Assembly (NCBI GenBank): GCA_012728445.1
Contig: JAAYFA010000402.1
Span: forward strand, 1 to 11,442
Direction: 5' to 3'
Origin: Clostridiales bacterium
GTDB taxonomy: Bacteria > Bacillota > Clostridia > Oscillospirales > Acutalibacteraceae
Length of the DNA: 11,442 bases
Shown piece after piece: positions 1 through 8,000 of the stretch. The notes below the pieces were generated by a model that was not told the origin of the DNA, searched no databases, and saw nothing but the letters and a program-made list of their open reading frames with translations. A program made the translations under genes and the position numbers. Every line of letters begins with the position of its first letter. Positions within the stretch are counted from its first letter, which is position 1.

Positions 1-1376
1 CACTGTATACAACCCGCTAAACTGCTGTTGCCGGCGGCGGCTGTTTTTTTGCGGAGTTCTGCGGGGAAAAGCCCTATCAAGGCGGCATTGCCCGGGTTGA
101 TATAACTGCCGAAACCGCCGCTGATCAGCACACGGTTTATGTCATCGGTGGTAAGACCCGCGGAAACAATCAGCATGTCGATGGCCGCGGCGATGGCTGC
201 CTTTGCCAGCTGCAGTTCACGGATATCTTCCGCAAATATGCTGACTTCGTCACACAACTCAAAACTTTTGCCTGTGCGTAAAAAACCGGTATCTTCTAAC
301 AGATTGTTTTTTAATAGTTCTGCGGCGATATCGATTAAACCCGAGCCGCAAATGCCGACGGGCACTTTGTTGCCAATGGTTTGAACCCTGCCATTGCCGT
401 TTACAAGCTCGTAGGAACAGATAGCACCCGGAATGGCGCCCATCCCCTGTTTGATGCTGGCGCCTTCGAAAGCGGGGCCGGCAGCTGCGGAGGACGCAAA
501 AATCTCACGGTTGTTAAACAGCGCAATTTCGGCATTGGTGCCTAAATCAATCAGCAACGTATATTGCTCGGATTCCCGCCATTCGCTGACAATACCCGCA
601 GTCAAATCCGCGCCGGCAAAGCTTGCTATGCAGGGCAGTGAGCGGACGGGCACATCAAAATCCAGCCCCAAGGCCGCACCGTTTACTGTTTGGCTTGCCA
701 AAAACTCAGCTTCGTATGGGAAAAAGCCCAGCCCCGAACAATCCTTGCCGTATAACAAATGTAGCATCGCTGTATTGCCGGCAACGGTTATGTCCGTTAT
801 CGTCTTGATGCCATGCAACGCAGTCAGTTTATTGAGCATACCGTTTATTTGCTGCGTCACGACAGATTGCAACTCCGCTAGTCCGCCATTGACGACATAT
901 TTTACCCGCGCAATGACATCCGCGCCGAAAGCTGCCTGTTTATTCTTTTCACCGACGGAGCCTATAACTGCGGCGTTTTCGTCAATCAGGGCAACAACAA
1001 CGGTGGTTGTGCCAATATCGATCACGGCGTGGATCTTCCCGCTTTTCTCCGCCACTAGACCACTTGACGACGCGGTCTCCAGTACGTCCATTTTTTCGGT
1101 GCTTAAGATTTCGACCTCGGTATCCTCTTGTAGCGTGATACCACAGGCAAGCCGAACGCCCGCCTTGATTTCCTCTTCGGAAAGTGCGGTCAACTCTCTT
1201 CGTGCGGGTTCTATACAAGGCTTTACTATTTTCACCTTGCATTTATAGCAACTGCCGTTGCCGCCGCAAACAGCGTTCACATCATAGCCGAGGCGCGTGA
1301 GCACTTCGAGAAGGCTATCCCCTTTGGCTACCTCAAATATATCTAATCCGGTTTCTGTTCTGATTCCAAGGCGCAT
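1..1376 (-). CDS. RACo-like corrinoid activation protein (2Fe-2S ferredoxin + ASKHA domain, DUF4445), 3' end beyond window
   Basis: The reading frame is open from the ATG at 1376 to the left edge (458 codons), so the C-terminus is missing. Residues 1-95 form a plant-type ferredoxin domain with [2Fe-2S] ligands C37, C43, C46 (motif CGGNGSCYKC) and C78. The rest is an actin-like ATPase (ASKHA) domain: phosphate loop DIGTTTVVV near 120, LIDLGTNAEI near 275, GICGSGLIDI near 341 and ISGGFGSYINP near 418. This order is that of RACo proteins, which use ATP to reduce inactive Co(II) corrinoid methyltransfer proteins to Co(I). It is a short form: the linker between ferredoxin and ATPase is only about 20 residues, where long RACo proteins carry extra domains. 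A GGGGAA Shine-Dalgarno lies 6 nt before the start. It follows tmcAL by 24 nt, probably in the same transcript. The corrinoid partner is not visible and may lie beyond base 1. The family is clear; the specific target is unknown. Confidence 0.87.
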   Translation of the reverse strand, partial: MRLGIRTETGLDIFEVAKGDSLLEVLTRLGYDVNAVCGGNGSCYKCKVKIVKPCIEPARRELTALSEEEIKAGVRLACGITLQEDTEVEILSTEKMDVLETASSSGLVAEKSGKIHAVIDIGTTTVVVALIDENAAVIGSVGEKNKQAAFGADVIARVKYVVNGGLAELQSVVTQQINGMLNKLTALHGIKTITDITVAGNTAMLHLLYGKDCSGLGFFPYEAEFLASQTVNGAALGLDFDVPVRSLPCIASFAGADLTAGIVSEWRESEQYTLLIDLGTNAEIALFNNREIFASSAAAGPAFEGASIKQGMGAIPGAICSYELVNGNGRVQTIGNKVPVGICGSGLIDIAAELLKNNLLEDTGFLRTGKSFELCDEVSIFAEDIRELQLAKAAIAAAIDMLIVSAGLTTDDINRVLISGGFGSYINPGNAALIGLFPAELRKKTAAAGNSSLAGCIQ

Positions 1377-1400
1377 ATAATTCCCCAATCCGCCCGGCGG

Positions 1401-2594
1401 CTAATTTAATATGACATTTGACTTTTGTTCGTTCCCGCAGGGCATTGGTACGGGCAAGGACAAAGCAAAAATATCCGCGGCACAGCATTCCAGTGCAAAA
1501 ATGTGTTTCGCCCGCTCGTCGAGCTTGGCAACATCGGCCGCTTTCATTACGATGGGCAGCGTTGCGGTTTTCCGCGCCAGACGTAAAAGCTCCTTGCCTT
1601 TGTTACTAACAGCGAGAACACGAATATAGGGTGGTGCGCCGTCGCAATCTTTTGCTTCAATGCCTAAAAACGACTGCAACACAATTCTGCGGATTCTCGC
1701 ATGGGTGTATCTTTTGGTTTTGGCAAGAGCAAACAGTTGTTCCAAAGTCGTTGCTTTTTGTACAGCTTGTGCGATTCTGTTTTCGATACCCTCGGATATA
1801 TCCGGCGCTTTGGCCAAATCGGCAGCGCTTATGGTGCGCATTGCATATAAAACAGCCGTTTCCAGCCGAGCGTAAGAGGCGGGCGCTCTGCCTGCAGCAA
1901 GTTCTTCTTTCAATACGCAAAGAGAAGCTTTGGGCAACAGACTTTCATAATCGTCACCGGCCGCAATACGCTGCCTGATTTGTGAGGCCGAGGCGTAGGC
2001 ATCCGCCGTGTCGATTTGGTCGTGACCGACGCCAATGCGTTTTATGGCTAAGGGCTTTATGGTCGACTTAATCTCGTTTAAAGTACGGATATATTCAACC
2101 GCAAGAGTGTCGTTCGGGTTTTTCAGCACATCCGCAACCGAATGGCCGAATAGCTCACGCACAGCCGCTTCCCTGGCGGCCGCGAAACTGATGCCTTGCG
2201 CGGTATTGGCTTTGATTGCGCCACCGTTCAGCTGTTCTGACGCTACCGCTTTGGCGGCGGTCTGCAACAAAGCGGTATCCCCGCTTTCACTGCCGAAACT
2301 CAGCAAGTTGACAAACCCAAGCGCATCCAGTAGCGATACCGCGCCCCGCGCGAAAGTCATCGCCGCAGAACCGGCCCAAGGCGCCGGTAGTTCAACTACA
2401 AGGTCTACTCCGTTTGCAAGCGCCATTTTTGCCCGTGCGTGTTTGAACGCAATAGCCGGTTCCCCACGTTGTACAAAGTTGCCGCTCATCACCGCAACGG
2501 TGTGCGTTGCACCTGCGAGCTTTGTTTGTTCCAGCTGATAGGCATGCCCATGGTGAAACGGGTTATATTCCGCAACTATACCGGCAACAATCAT
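1401..2594 (-). CDS. tmcAL: tRNA(Met) cytidine acetate ligase TmcAL (YlbM/DUF795 family)
   Basis: The 397-residue protein starts MIVAGIVAEYNPFHHGH, the usual N-terminus of TmcAL with the nucleotidyltransferase HHGH motif at residues 14-17. Other family landmarks are MSGNFVQRGEPA (36-47), FGSESGD (100-106) and SASQIRQRI near 200. TmcAL activates acetate with ATP to acetyl-AMP and transfers the acetyl group to C34 of elongator tRNA-Met, giving ac4C, a wobble modification that helps AUG decoding. It acts in the cytoplasm. Length is close to that of the Bacillus subtilis protein (about 415 residues). AAAGGA lies 6 nt upstream of the ATG, which supports this start. The gene begins 26 nt after the hydrolase gene and ends 24 nt before the RACo-like gene, so it is probably co-transcribed with both. 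Its need for free acetate is a possible functional link to ackA in the same locus, but family members are also found near unrelated genes. Confidence 0.92.
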   Translation of the reverse strand: MIVAGIVAEYNPFHHGHAYQLEQTKLAGATHTVAVMSGNFVQRGEPAIAFKHARAKMALANGVDLVVELPAPWAGSAAMTFARGAVSLLDALGFVNLLSFGSESGDTALLQTAAKAVASEQLNGGAIKANTAQGISFAAAREAAVRELFGHSVADVLKNPNDTLAVEYIRTLNEIKSTIKPLAIKRIGVGHDQIDTADAYASASQIRQRIAAGDDYESLLPKASLCVLKEELAAGRAPASYARLETAVLYAMRTISAADLAKAPDISEGIENRIAQAVQKATTLEQLFALAKTKRYTHARIRRIVLQSFLGIEAKDCDGAPPYIRVLAVSNKGKELLRLARKTATLPIVMKAADVAKLDERAKHIFALECCAADIFALSLPVPMPCGNEQKSNVILN

Positions 2595-2620
2595 CGGTTA
2601 TCCTTTCAGGTTTAAATGTT

Positions 2621-4945
2621 TTATGATAAATCAAAGCCGGTCAAAGTCCCCGCCTGCCTGTAATCCCAAGGCACAAAACCCAATGTCAGCGCCGGGGAAG
2701 CGGGCGAAAGCGTAAAGTCTCTATTGTCAATATCCGCAAACAAGGGATCCACGAATATTCCGTTATTGTAATAATCTTTGCACTGCATCCCGGCTCTGTA
2801 AATTCGGTCTTTGATGGATGTTGAATCGCCGCTGAGCACCATACATTTTCTTTGGTAATCCCAGTATAGATTGCCGTCATCCACAAACTTGCCTTTTACC
2901 ACGCCGGTATACATCGGCGAGTTGCTGCCGACGATGATATTACGCTTTAAGAAAATCTCGTTGTGATCCTCTTCGCGGGAAACGCGGACTTGTCCGTCAC
3001 CGTTCATGGCAAAAATATTATTTTGCACGAGATTGTCCTGCCCGTAATGTTGATGAAAACCTTGGGATGAACAATTGTATGCAATATTGTTTTCAACCGT
3101 CATATAGGAGGAACCTTCATCCAAATAAATGCCCCAACCACCGTAGCCGCTGCCACCGCCGTAACAGCCGACATCATGCACCACATTACCGCTGATAACG
3201 GTATGCGGCTGTACGCCAAGGGTGTAAATGCCGCCCATGTCTGCAAGCCAGCCTTGCCCGATATCATAAATCAAGTTATCGGAAATTTTCAGGTAATCGG
3301 TCACATTATGGGCATAGCCCCACACCCAGCCTGCAGAAATGCCCGTATAGAATCCATCATGAATTTCATTATGCGATACCTCACAGTTGCGCGCGTGAAC
3401 GAGTAGCACACCGATGGCGTTGTTGAATACTCTGCCGTACTTATAGATGTGATTATCCGTGACGGTAATGTCTTTCGTCACATTGTCCACATCGGGCTGA
3501 ACATTCAAGCCTTCTATAAATACCGCTGTGCCGCCAATATTGCGGAACAGGCAACTCTTTACAGAACCTTTTTGGGTGTTGACGCCCATTTTAATAGCCG
3601 TAGCACCGATGTTTTGCAGCGTACATGATTCAAAAAACGTGTCATCCGAATTAGTCACCAAAATCGCCGGCGCAACGCCATATGCCGCCTGCGAATTTTC
3701 CAGCTCTGTCGGTACAATGTTCCAATCCGTATCCCTAAATGTAATATTCTTAAAGCCGATGCCGTTGACACCGTCTATTTTAATAATCGTCTCGAGCTCG
3801 CCCGCATTGAGCACGGTTGTTTCGATATTATCCGTGGCCAAAGGAACATAATACAGCTTGCCGCTTTGACGCGCCAAGTACCATTCGCCGGGCAGAGAGA
3901 GGGCTTCGAATACATTTTCAAAAAAGTACCGGTCCCCTTCTTGTGTCGTCATGCTTGTCGGTTTAGTCAGTTTGCAATAACCGCTTGAGGCATCATAACT
4001 TTCAACCGGTATCAGCTCATCCTTCCAATAATGGAGAATTCTGACATCCACATCCTGTATATTGGAAAATGCGAACATATCCGCAGGGTCCGCGTTAAAA
4101 GAGGTGTTGCCCTTAAAATAGTCGCTGTCGGGATAAAGCTGATCTTCGGCTTTGATAGATTTGACAAGCAGCTCCCCTGTTTTCGGGTAACGAGGACGGG
4201 GCAGACTGTTGTCCCCGTTAAACAGTGTATTAAAATCTTGCCCGGGGCCTACATCGGTTGTCCATACTTCGATACCGTTCACGATTTCTGTTTGCCAATC
4301 ACCAACCAAAACCGCTCCGCTGATAACGGGCGTTTCACCGGGATAGGCTTTATAGGTATAAAGCCCCAGGTCCTCCGTATTAAAGTCCAGCACACTGTCC
4401 AGACGGTAAGTCCCGCCGCGCACCCACACCGTGAGCCCGCGCAGATCTAAGTCCGCATTAACAAGCGCCTTGAGTTTTTCTTTTGCCGTGTTTAAAGAGG
4501 CCAACGGGCCGTCTGTCGCTTCAGCATTCGGTTGGTCAAGTCTTCCGCTCCAAGCATCGTTCCCCAGTGTTGAAACCACTAAATCATATGGACCCATGAC
4601 TAATTCCTCCGTTTCGGGATTCTCTATTTCTTCGGGCTCGGCCGACATATATACTCTTGGTAGAATGCCGGATAAAGTGAACACCACCATAAAAAAGTCG
4701 AATAAATTAATGCGGCCGTCTCTATTCATATCCGCACGCTCATGCTGCTCGCTGTTAAGAACAACTTTACCAACTACCGTCATCAAAATTAGTTTTGCGT
4801 CTGCCGCATTGACAAAGCCATCCGTATTGGCATCGCCGTAGCAGGCGCCGGGTTTTGGTATAACAGCGAACGACGGCATATTCATTGATAAAAGCAGCGT
4901 TAAGCTCAAAAATATGGCAATGAATTTTTTTATGGATTTGTTCAT
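2621..4945 (-). CDS. Secreted dockerin-bearing right-handed beta-helix glycoside hydrolase, GH141-like
   Basis: The 774-residue protein has a Sec signal peptide (MNKSIKK, a hydrophobic core, then PSFA, cleavage near residue 27). Residues 34-95 are a type I dockerin of two EF-hand-like repeats: D38-N40-D42-N46-D49 and D72-N74-D76-N80-D83. After an acidic linker (about 102-118) comes a large beta-helix domain. It opens with VSTLGNDAWSG (124-134), as in GH141 and related enzymes, followed by VWVRGGTYRL and AYPGETPVISGA. Residues 395-680 hold many short strand repeats (NITF, NHIY, NEIHD, NLIYD, NVVHD, NNIAY). The most conserved blocks are DIGQGWLADMGGIYTLG (561-577) and GWGIYLDEGSS (603-613), containing acidic residues D569, D609 and E610 that may be catalytic. 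Known GH141 enzymes include a xylanase and an alpha-L-fucosidase. Placement behind xylA-xylB favours a xylan-related substrate, but this is inferred. The N-terminal dockerin position is unusual. AAGGAG lies 6 nt before the ATG. GH120 or another beta-helix family is less likely. Confidence 0.82.
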   Translation of the reverse strand: MNKSIKKFIAIFLSLTLLLSMNMPSFAVIPKPGACYGDANTDGFVNAADAKLILMTVVGKVVLNSEQHERADMNRDGRINLFDFFMVVFTLSGILPRVYMSAEPEEIENPETEELVMGPYDLVVSTLGNDAWSGRLDQPNAEATDGPLASLNTAKEKLKALVNADLDLRGLTVWVRGGTYRLDSVLDFNTEDLGLYTYKAYPGETPVISGAVLVGDWQTEIVNGIEVWTTDVGPGQDFNTLFNGDNSLPRPRYPKTGELLVKSIKAEDQLYPDSDYFKGNTSFNADPADMFAFSNIQDVDVRILHYWKDELIPVESYDASSGYCKLTKPTSMTTQEGDRYFFENVFEALSLPGEWYLARQSGKLYYVPLATDNIETTVLNAGELETIIKIDGVNGIGFKNITFRDTDWNIVPTELENSQAAYGVAPAILVTNSDDTFFESCTLQNIGATAIKMGVNTQKGSVKSCLFRNIGGTAVFIEGLNVQPDVDNVTKDITVTDNHIYKYGRVFNNAIGVLLVHARNCEVSHNEIHDGFYTGISAGWVWGYAHNVTDYLKISDNLIYDIGQGWLADMGGIYTLGVQPHTVISGNVVHDVGCYGGGSGYGGWGIYLDEGSSYMTVENNIAYNCSSQGFHQHYGQDNLVQNNIFAMNGDGQVRVSREEDHNEIFLKRNIIVGSNSPMYTGVVKGKFVDDGNLYWDYQRKCMVLSGDSTSIKDRIYRAGMQCKDYYNNGIFVDPLFADIDNRDFTLSPASPALTLGFVPWDYRQAGTLTGFDLS

Positions 4946-5053
4946 GGGGTGCTCCTTTCTTATGTTGGGAAGCGATGGGGGTCGACGGGGAAGTGATGGA
5001 GAGGCAATTGCTTCTCGAGACGAAGTCGCGCTTCACAACTGCTTTCCAATTAT
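4946..5053 (-). promoter_or_regulatory. Repeat-rich leader between xylB and the hydrolase gene
   Basis: This 108-nt gap is much longer than the other gaps in the minus-strand series. It holds an imperfect 12-bp direct repeat, GGGAAGCGATGG (4967-4978) and GGGAAGTGATGG (4988-4999) as read on the plus strand, with 11 of 12 bases identical and a 21-bp period. An 18-bp near-palindrome, GAGAGGCAATTGCTTCTC, abuts it at 4999-5016. A strong Shine-Dalgarno (AAGGAG, 4952-4957) ends the leader. I see no convincing -35/-10 pair and no U-tract terminator. The hydrolase could therefore be separately controlled, but the mechanism is unknown. Confidence 0.4.
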
Positions 5054-6577
5054 TCACAGCTTTCCCAGCTTTTCAAAACTCGTTTTCAGGTTGGGGTAAA
5101 TTTCTTTATATAGCGCATAAAACTTTGCGTATTCTTTCACATTGCTTTCGTCAGGTTGCTGCGTATCCCCGTATTCAATCACGGCTTTGCAAGCTTCGGC
5201 AACGCTGCCATAAATTCCTGCGCCGACTGCGGCGAGAAGGGCAACGCCAAGCGCCGCGCCTTCTTTGGATGCGATGGTTTTAACCGAGCAGCCGTACACA
5301 TCTGCCAGCATTTGGCGCCACAGTGTGCTTTTACTGCCACCGCCACAGATGGCCATGTTATCCACCGAAATATTCATCGATGCTAACACCGTCATACTGT
5401 CTTTTAGAGAGTAAGAAACGCCTTCGATAACCGCGCGCAGCAAATCGTTTTTTGTGTGCATGGCAGACAGACCAAAAAAGACGCCCCTGGCGTTTGCGTC
5501 CAAATGCGGGGTGCGTTCCCCCATGAGATAGGGTAAATATAACAACCTGTTGGCGCCTATGGGTGAGGTGGCGGCCTTCATGTCCATCAAATCATAGCTG
5601 TCGAGTTGTGTCCCTTGTGATGCTTCAATTTCCGCCTGACAAAAATTGTCCCTAAACCATTTACGGGAAAGACCGGCGGCCTGCGTGACACCCATGACAT
5701 GCCACGCACCGGGAACGGCACAGCAAAAAGTATGCACCCGCCCTTTGAGGTCAATGGAAATGTTAGAGGTGTGTGCAAACACAACCCCACTCGTGCCAAT
5801 GGTGGTAAATGCCTTGCCATCTTCCACAACGCCTGTCCCGACAGCCGCGGCAGCATTGTCCCCCGCTCCGCCGACAACGATTGTGCCTGCTTTAAGACCC
5901 GTCAATTCGGCGACAGTTTGTGTCACTTTCCCCGTTACTTCAGGGGATTCATATACCTTCCCCAAAAGAGATTTGTCGATACCAAGTTTTTCCAAAACCT
6001 CATCGGACCAACAGCGGTTTGTCACATCCAACAACTGCATACCGGACGCATCCGAAACTTCTGTTGCGAACACGCCGGTGAGCTTATAACGGATGTAATC
6101 TTTCGGCAATAATATATGGCGGCATTTTGCGTAAACGGTCGGTTCATGGTTGCGCACCCAAAGGATTTTCGATGCGGTGAACCCTGTTAAGGCCGGGTTT
6201 GCGGTAATTTTGATAAGCCGCTCTTTGCCGACCTTTTCTGTAATTTCTTCACATTCCTTGGTCGTTCTTTGGTCACACCATATAATAGAACGGCGTAAAA
6301 CCTCACCCTGTTCATCCAGCATCACAAGCCCATGCATTTGGCCGGAAAGGCCGATGCCGGCAATTTTGCCGCTGTCCACACCGCTTTTTTTGAGCACTGC
6401 TTGAATTGTGGTAATCGTCGCCTTCCACCAGTCGGCAGGGTCTTGCTCCGCATAACCGTTTTGCGGCTGATAGAGCGGGTATTCGGCCGTGTCGGATGCA
6501 ACTACCGAACCGGTTTGTGTGAAAAGAACGGTCTTTGTGCCGGAAGTGCCGATGTCAATACCAATCAAATATTTCAT
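5054..6577 (-). CDS. xylB: Xylulokinase (FGGY family)
   Basis: This 507-residue cytoplasmic kinase phosphorylates D-xylulose with ATP to xylulose-5-phosphate, the second step of the isomerase pathway. It starts MKYLIGIDIGTSGTKTVLF, with ATP-domain residue D8 and the phosphate loop. It continues with GYAEQDPADWW (41-51) and the substrate loop LSGQMHGLV (77-85), then GGAGDNAAAAVG (236-247), where D240 matches the catalytic aspartate of characterised xylulokinases. The second ATP motif, GTSGVVF, is at 261-267, and AICGGGSKSTLW closes the FGGY fold near the C-terminus. Length is typical for the family (about 490-510). It lies 41 nt downstream of xylA on the same strand. AAAGGA is 14 nt from the ATG, a long spacing; a second GGA is 9 nt away. 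Glycerol kinase and other FGGY kinases are less likely because of the SGQMHG loop and the xylA neighbour. Confidence 0.96.
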   Translation of the reverse strand: MKYLIGIDIGTSGTKTVLFTQTGSVVASDTAEYPLYQPQNGYAEQDPADWWKATITTIQAVLKKSGVDSGKIAGIGLSGQMHGLVMLDEQGEVLRRSIIWCDQRTTKECEEITEKVGKERLIKITANPALTGFTASKILWVRNHEPTVYAKCRHILLPKDYIRYKLTGVFATEVSDASGMQLLDVTNRCWSDEVLEKLGIDKSLLGKVYESPEVTGKVTQTVAELTGLKAGTIVVGGAGDNAAAAVGTGVVEDGKAFTTIGTSGVVFAHTSNISIDLKGRVHTFCCAVPGAWHVMGVTQAAGLSRKWFRDNFCQAEIEASQGTQLDSYDLMDMKAATSPIGANRLLYLPYLMGERTPHLDANARGVFFGLSAMHTKNDLLRAVIEGVSYSLKDSMTVLASMNISVDNMAICGGGSKSTLWRQMLADVYGCSVKTIASKEGAALGVALLAAVGAGIYGSVAEACKAVIEYGDTQQPDESNVKEYAKFYALYKEIYPNLKTSFEKLGKL

Positions 6578-6618
6578 CTTAACAAATCCAATCCTTTCAT
6601 GGGCTTGCGAAATGGTTT

Positions 6619-7938
6619 TTAGCCGAACATGATGGCGTTCATGATGTTTTCTAAATATTCCTGCCTGCCGCTTTCGAGCACGCCGATGACGTCGCCTTTT
6701 TCGAGGGCATATTTTTCCAAATCGGCCATTGTCGCTTTGCCGCTGACAATATCCGCACCTATACCGGTTTTATAGCTGGCGTAGCGGTTGTCCACGAAGC
6801 TGTCCAACCTGCCATCTTCAACAATTTTTGCCGCAAGACGAAAACCGAGCGCGAAAGCATCCATGCCGGCGATATAGCTGTGGAATATATCTTCATTTGT
6901 AAAAGAACCTCTGCGGGCTTTGGCGTCAAAGTTAAGACCGCCGTTTGTAAAACCGCCGGCTTTAATGACTTCTAGCATGCAAAGGGTTGTTTCATAAACA
7001 TTGGTAGGGAACTGGTCCGTATCCCAGCCGAGAAGCAAATCGCCTTGGTTGGCGTCGATGGAGCCGAAGGCATCGTTGAGTCGTGCAACACACAGCTCGT
7101 GTTGGAAGGTGTGTTGCGCAAGCGTGGCATGGTTTGCTTCGACATTCATCTTAAAGTCTTTATCCAGCCCGTATTTGCGCAAAAAGGCCAATACGGTGGA
7201 AACATCAAAATCATATTGGTGCTTGGTCGGCTCCTTGGGTTTTGGTTCAACGTAAAAATAGCCTTTAAAGCCGATGCTTCTGCCGTAATCAACCGCAAGG
7301 CGCATCAGACGTGCCAGATTATCCAGTTCAAGGCCCATATCCGTGTTGAGCAGCGTATCATAGCCCTCACGCCCGCCCCAAAATACATAGCCGTCACCGC
7401 CTAATTTGACCGTAATTTCGAGCGCCTTCTTGATCTGCGCCGCGGCGAATGCAAAGACATCGGCATTGCAGGCTGTGCCGGCGCCGTGCATATAACGCGG
7501 ATTGCTAAAACAGTTTGCGGTACCCCAAAGCAGTTTTTTGCCACTTTTTTTCATGAGGTCCTCAATAAAGGGCACAATTTCGTCAAGCCTTGCGTTCGTT
7601 TCGGCTAGTGTTTCGCCTTCCGGCGCAATGTCGCGGTCGTGAAAACAAAAATAATTGATGGAAAGTTTATCCAAAATCTCAAAACAGGCAAGGGCTTTGT
7701 TTCTATAAATCTCCATATCCTCTTTGCCGCCAAAAGTTTTGTCCGCCGTGCCGGGGCCGAACATATCGGAACCCTCCCCACAAAGCGTGTGCCAGTAGGA
7801 GGCGGCGAACTTCATCTGCTCGCGCATGGTCTTGCCGTTAATGACTTCTTCGGGGTTGTAATAGCGGAATGCGAGTGGATTTTTCGACTGTGCGCCTTCG
7901 TACTTAATCTGAGGTATGGCTGCAAAAATTTCTTTCAT
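6619..7938 (-). CDS. xylA: Xylose isomerase (class II)
   Basis: The 439-residue enzyme converts D-xylose to D-xylulose, the entry step of xylose catabolism in the cytoplasm. The long N-terminus (MKEIFAAIPQIKYEGAQSKN) and full length are those of class II isomerases. Active-site pieces are visible: FCFHDRDIAPEG (catalytic H100 with D103), YFYVEPKPKEPTKHQYD (metal ligand E231 and K233), NVEANHATLAQHTFQHE (E267, H270), D295 in FGSIDANQGD, D306 and D308 in GWDTDQFP, and D338 in GGLNFDAK. No key residue appears lost. The start is supported by GGGGGAG (7946-7952), 7 nt upstream. It is the first gene of the minus-strand series, transcribed from a promoter that overlaps the divergent ackA promoter. 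Confidence 0.97.
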   Translation of the reverse strand: MKEIFAAIPQIKYEGAQSKNPLAFRYYNPEEVINGKTMREQMKFAASYWHTLCGEGSDMFGPGTADKTFGGKEDMEIYRNKALACFEILDKLSINYFCFHDRDIAPEGETLAETNARLDEIVPFIEDLMKKSGKKLLWGTANCFSNPRYMHGAGTACNADVFAFAAAQIKKALEITVKLGGDGYVFWGGREGYDTLLNTDMGLELDNLARLMRLAVDYGRSIGFKGYFYVEPKPKEPTKHQYDFDVSTVLAFLRKYGLDKDFKMNVEANHATLAQHTFQHELCVARLNDAFGSIDANQGDLLLGWDTDQFPTNVYETTLCMLEVIKAGGFTNGGLNFDAKARRGSFTNEDIFHSYIAGMDAFALGFRLAAKIVEDGRLDSFVDNRYASYKTGIGADIVSGKATMADLEKYALEKGDVIGVLESGRQEYLENIMNAIMFG

Positions 7939-7971
7939 AATTATTCTCCCCCGTTAAAATTTTATTTGCGC

Positions 7972-8000
7972 TTGAAATATTAGTTAGACAACTATATAAT
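7972..8000 (+). promoter_or_regulatory. Predicted sigma-A promoter of ackA
   Basis: TTGAAA at 7972-7977 and TATAAT at 7995-8000 are separated by exactly 17 nt, a near-perfect vegetative promoter. The expected start is near 8007, giving a leader of about 47 nt before the TTG codon. The -10 box shares five bases with the -10 of the opposing xylA promoter. Confidence 0.72.
7981..7994. promoter_or_regulatory. Inverted repeat, candidate xylose-responsive operator
   Basis: TAGTT and AACTA form perfect 5-bp arms around AGAC. The repeat fills most of the ackA -35/-10 spacer and covers the predicted xylA start near 7989, where a repressor could affect both promoters. The half-sites TTAGTT/AACTA resemble those of Firmicutes XylR (ROK family) operators, but the spacing is much shorter than in the classic sites, so the regulator is uncertain. 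No regulator gene is in the window. Confidence 0.42.

Noticed and set aside
433..1248. Open frame of 271 codons on the plus strand
   Set aside because: It lies antisense to the RACo-like gene, whose frame has clear ferredoxin and ASKHA motifs. The antisense translation has low-complexity Ser/Ala/Pro composition and no recognisable domain.
2035..2538. Open frame of 167 codons on the plus strand
   Set aside because: It is antisense to tmcAL, which has unmistakable family motifs in the other strand.
2621..4945. GH120 beta-xylosidase
   Set aside because: GH120 is also a beta-helix family and would fit the xylose context, but the NDAWSG opening and the DMGGIYTLG and GWGIYLDEGSS blocks fit GH141-type proteins better.
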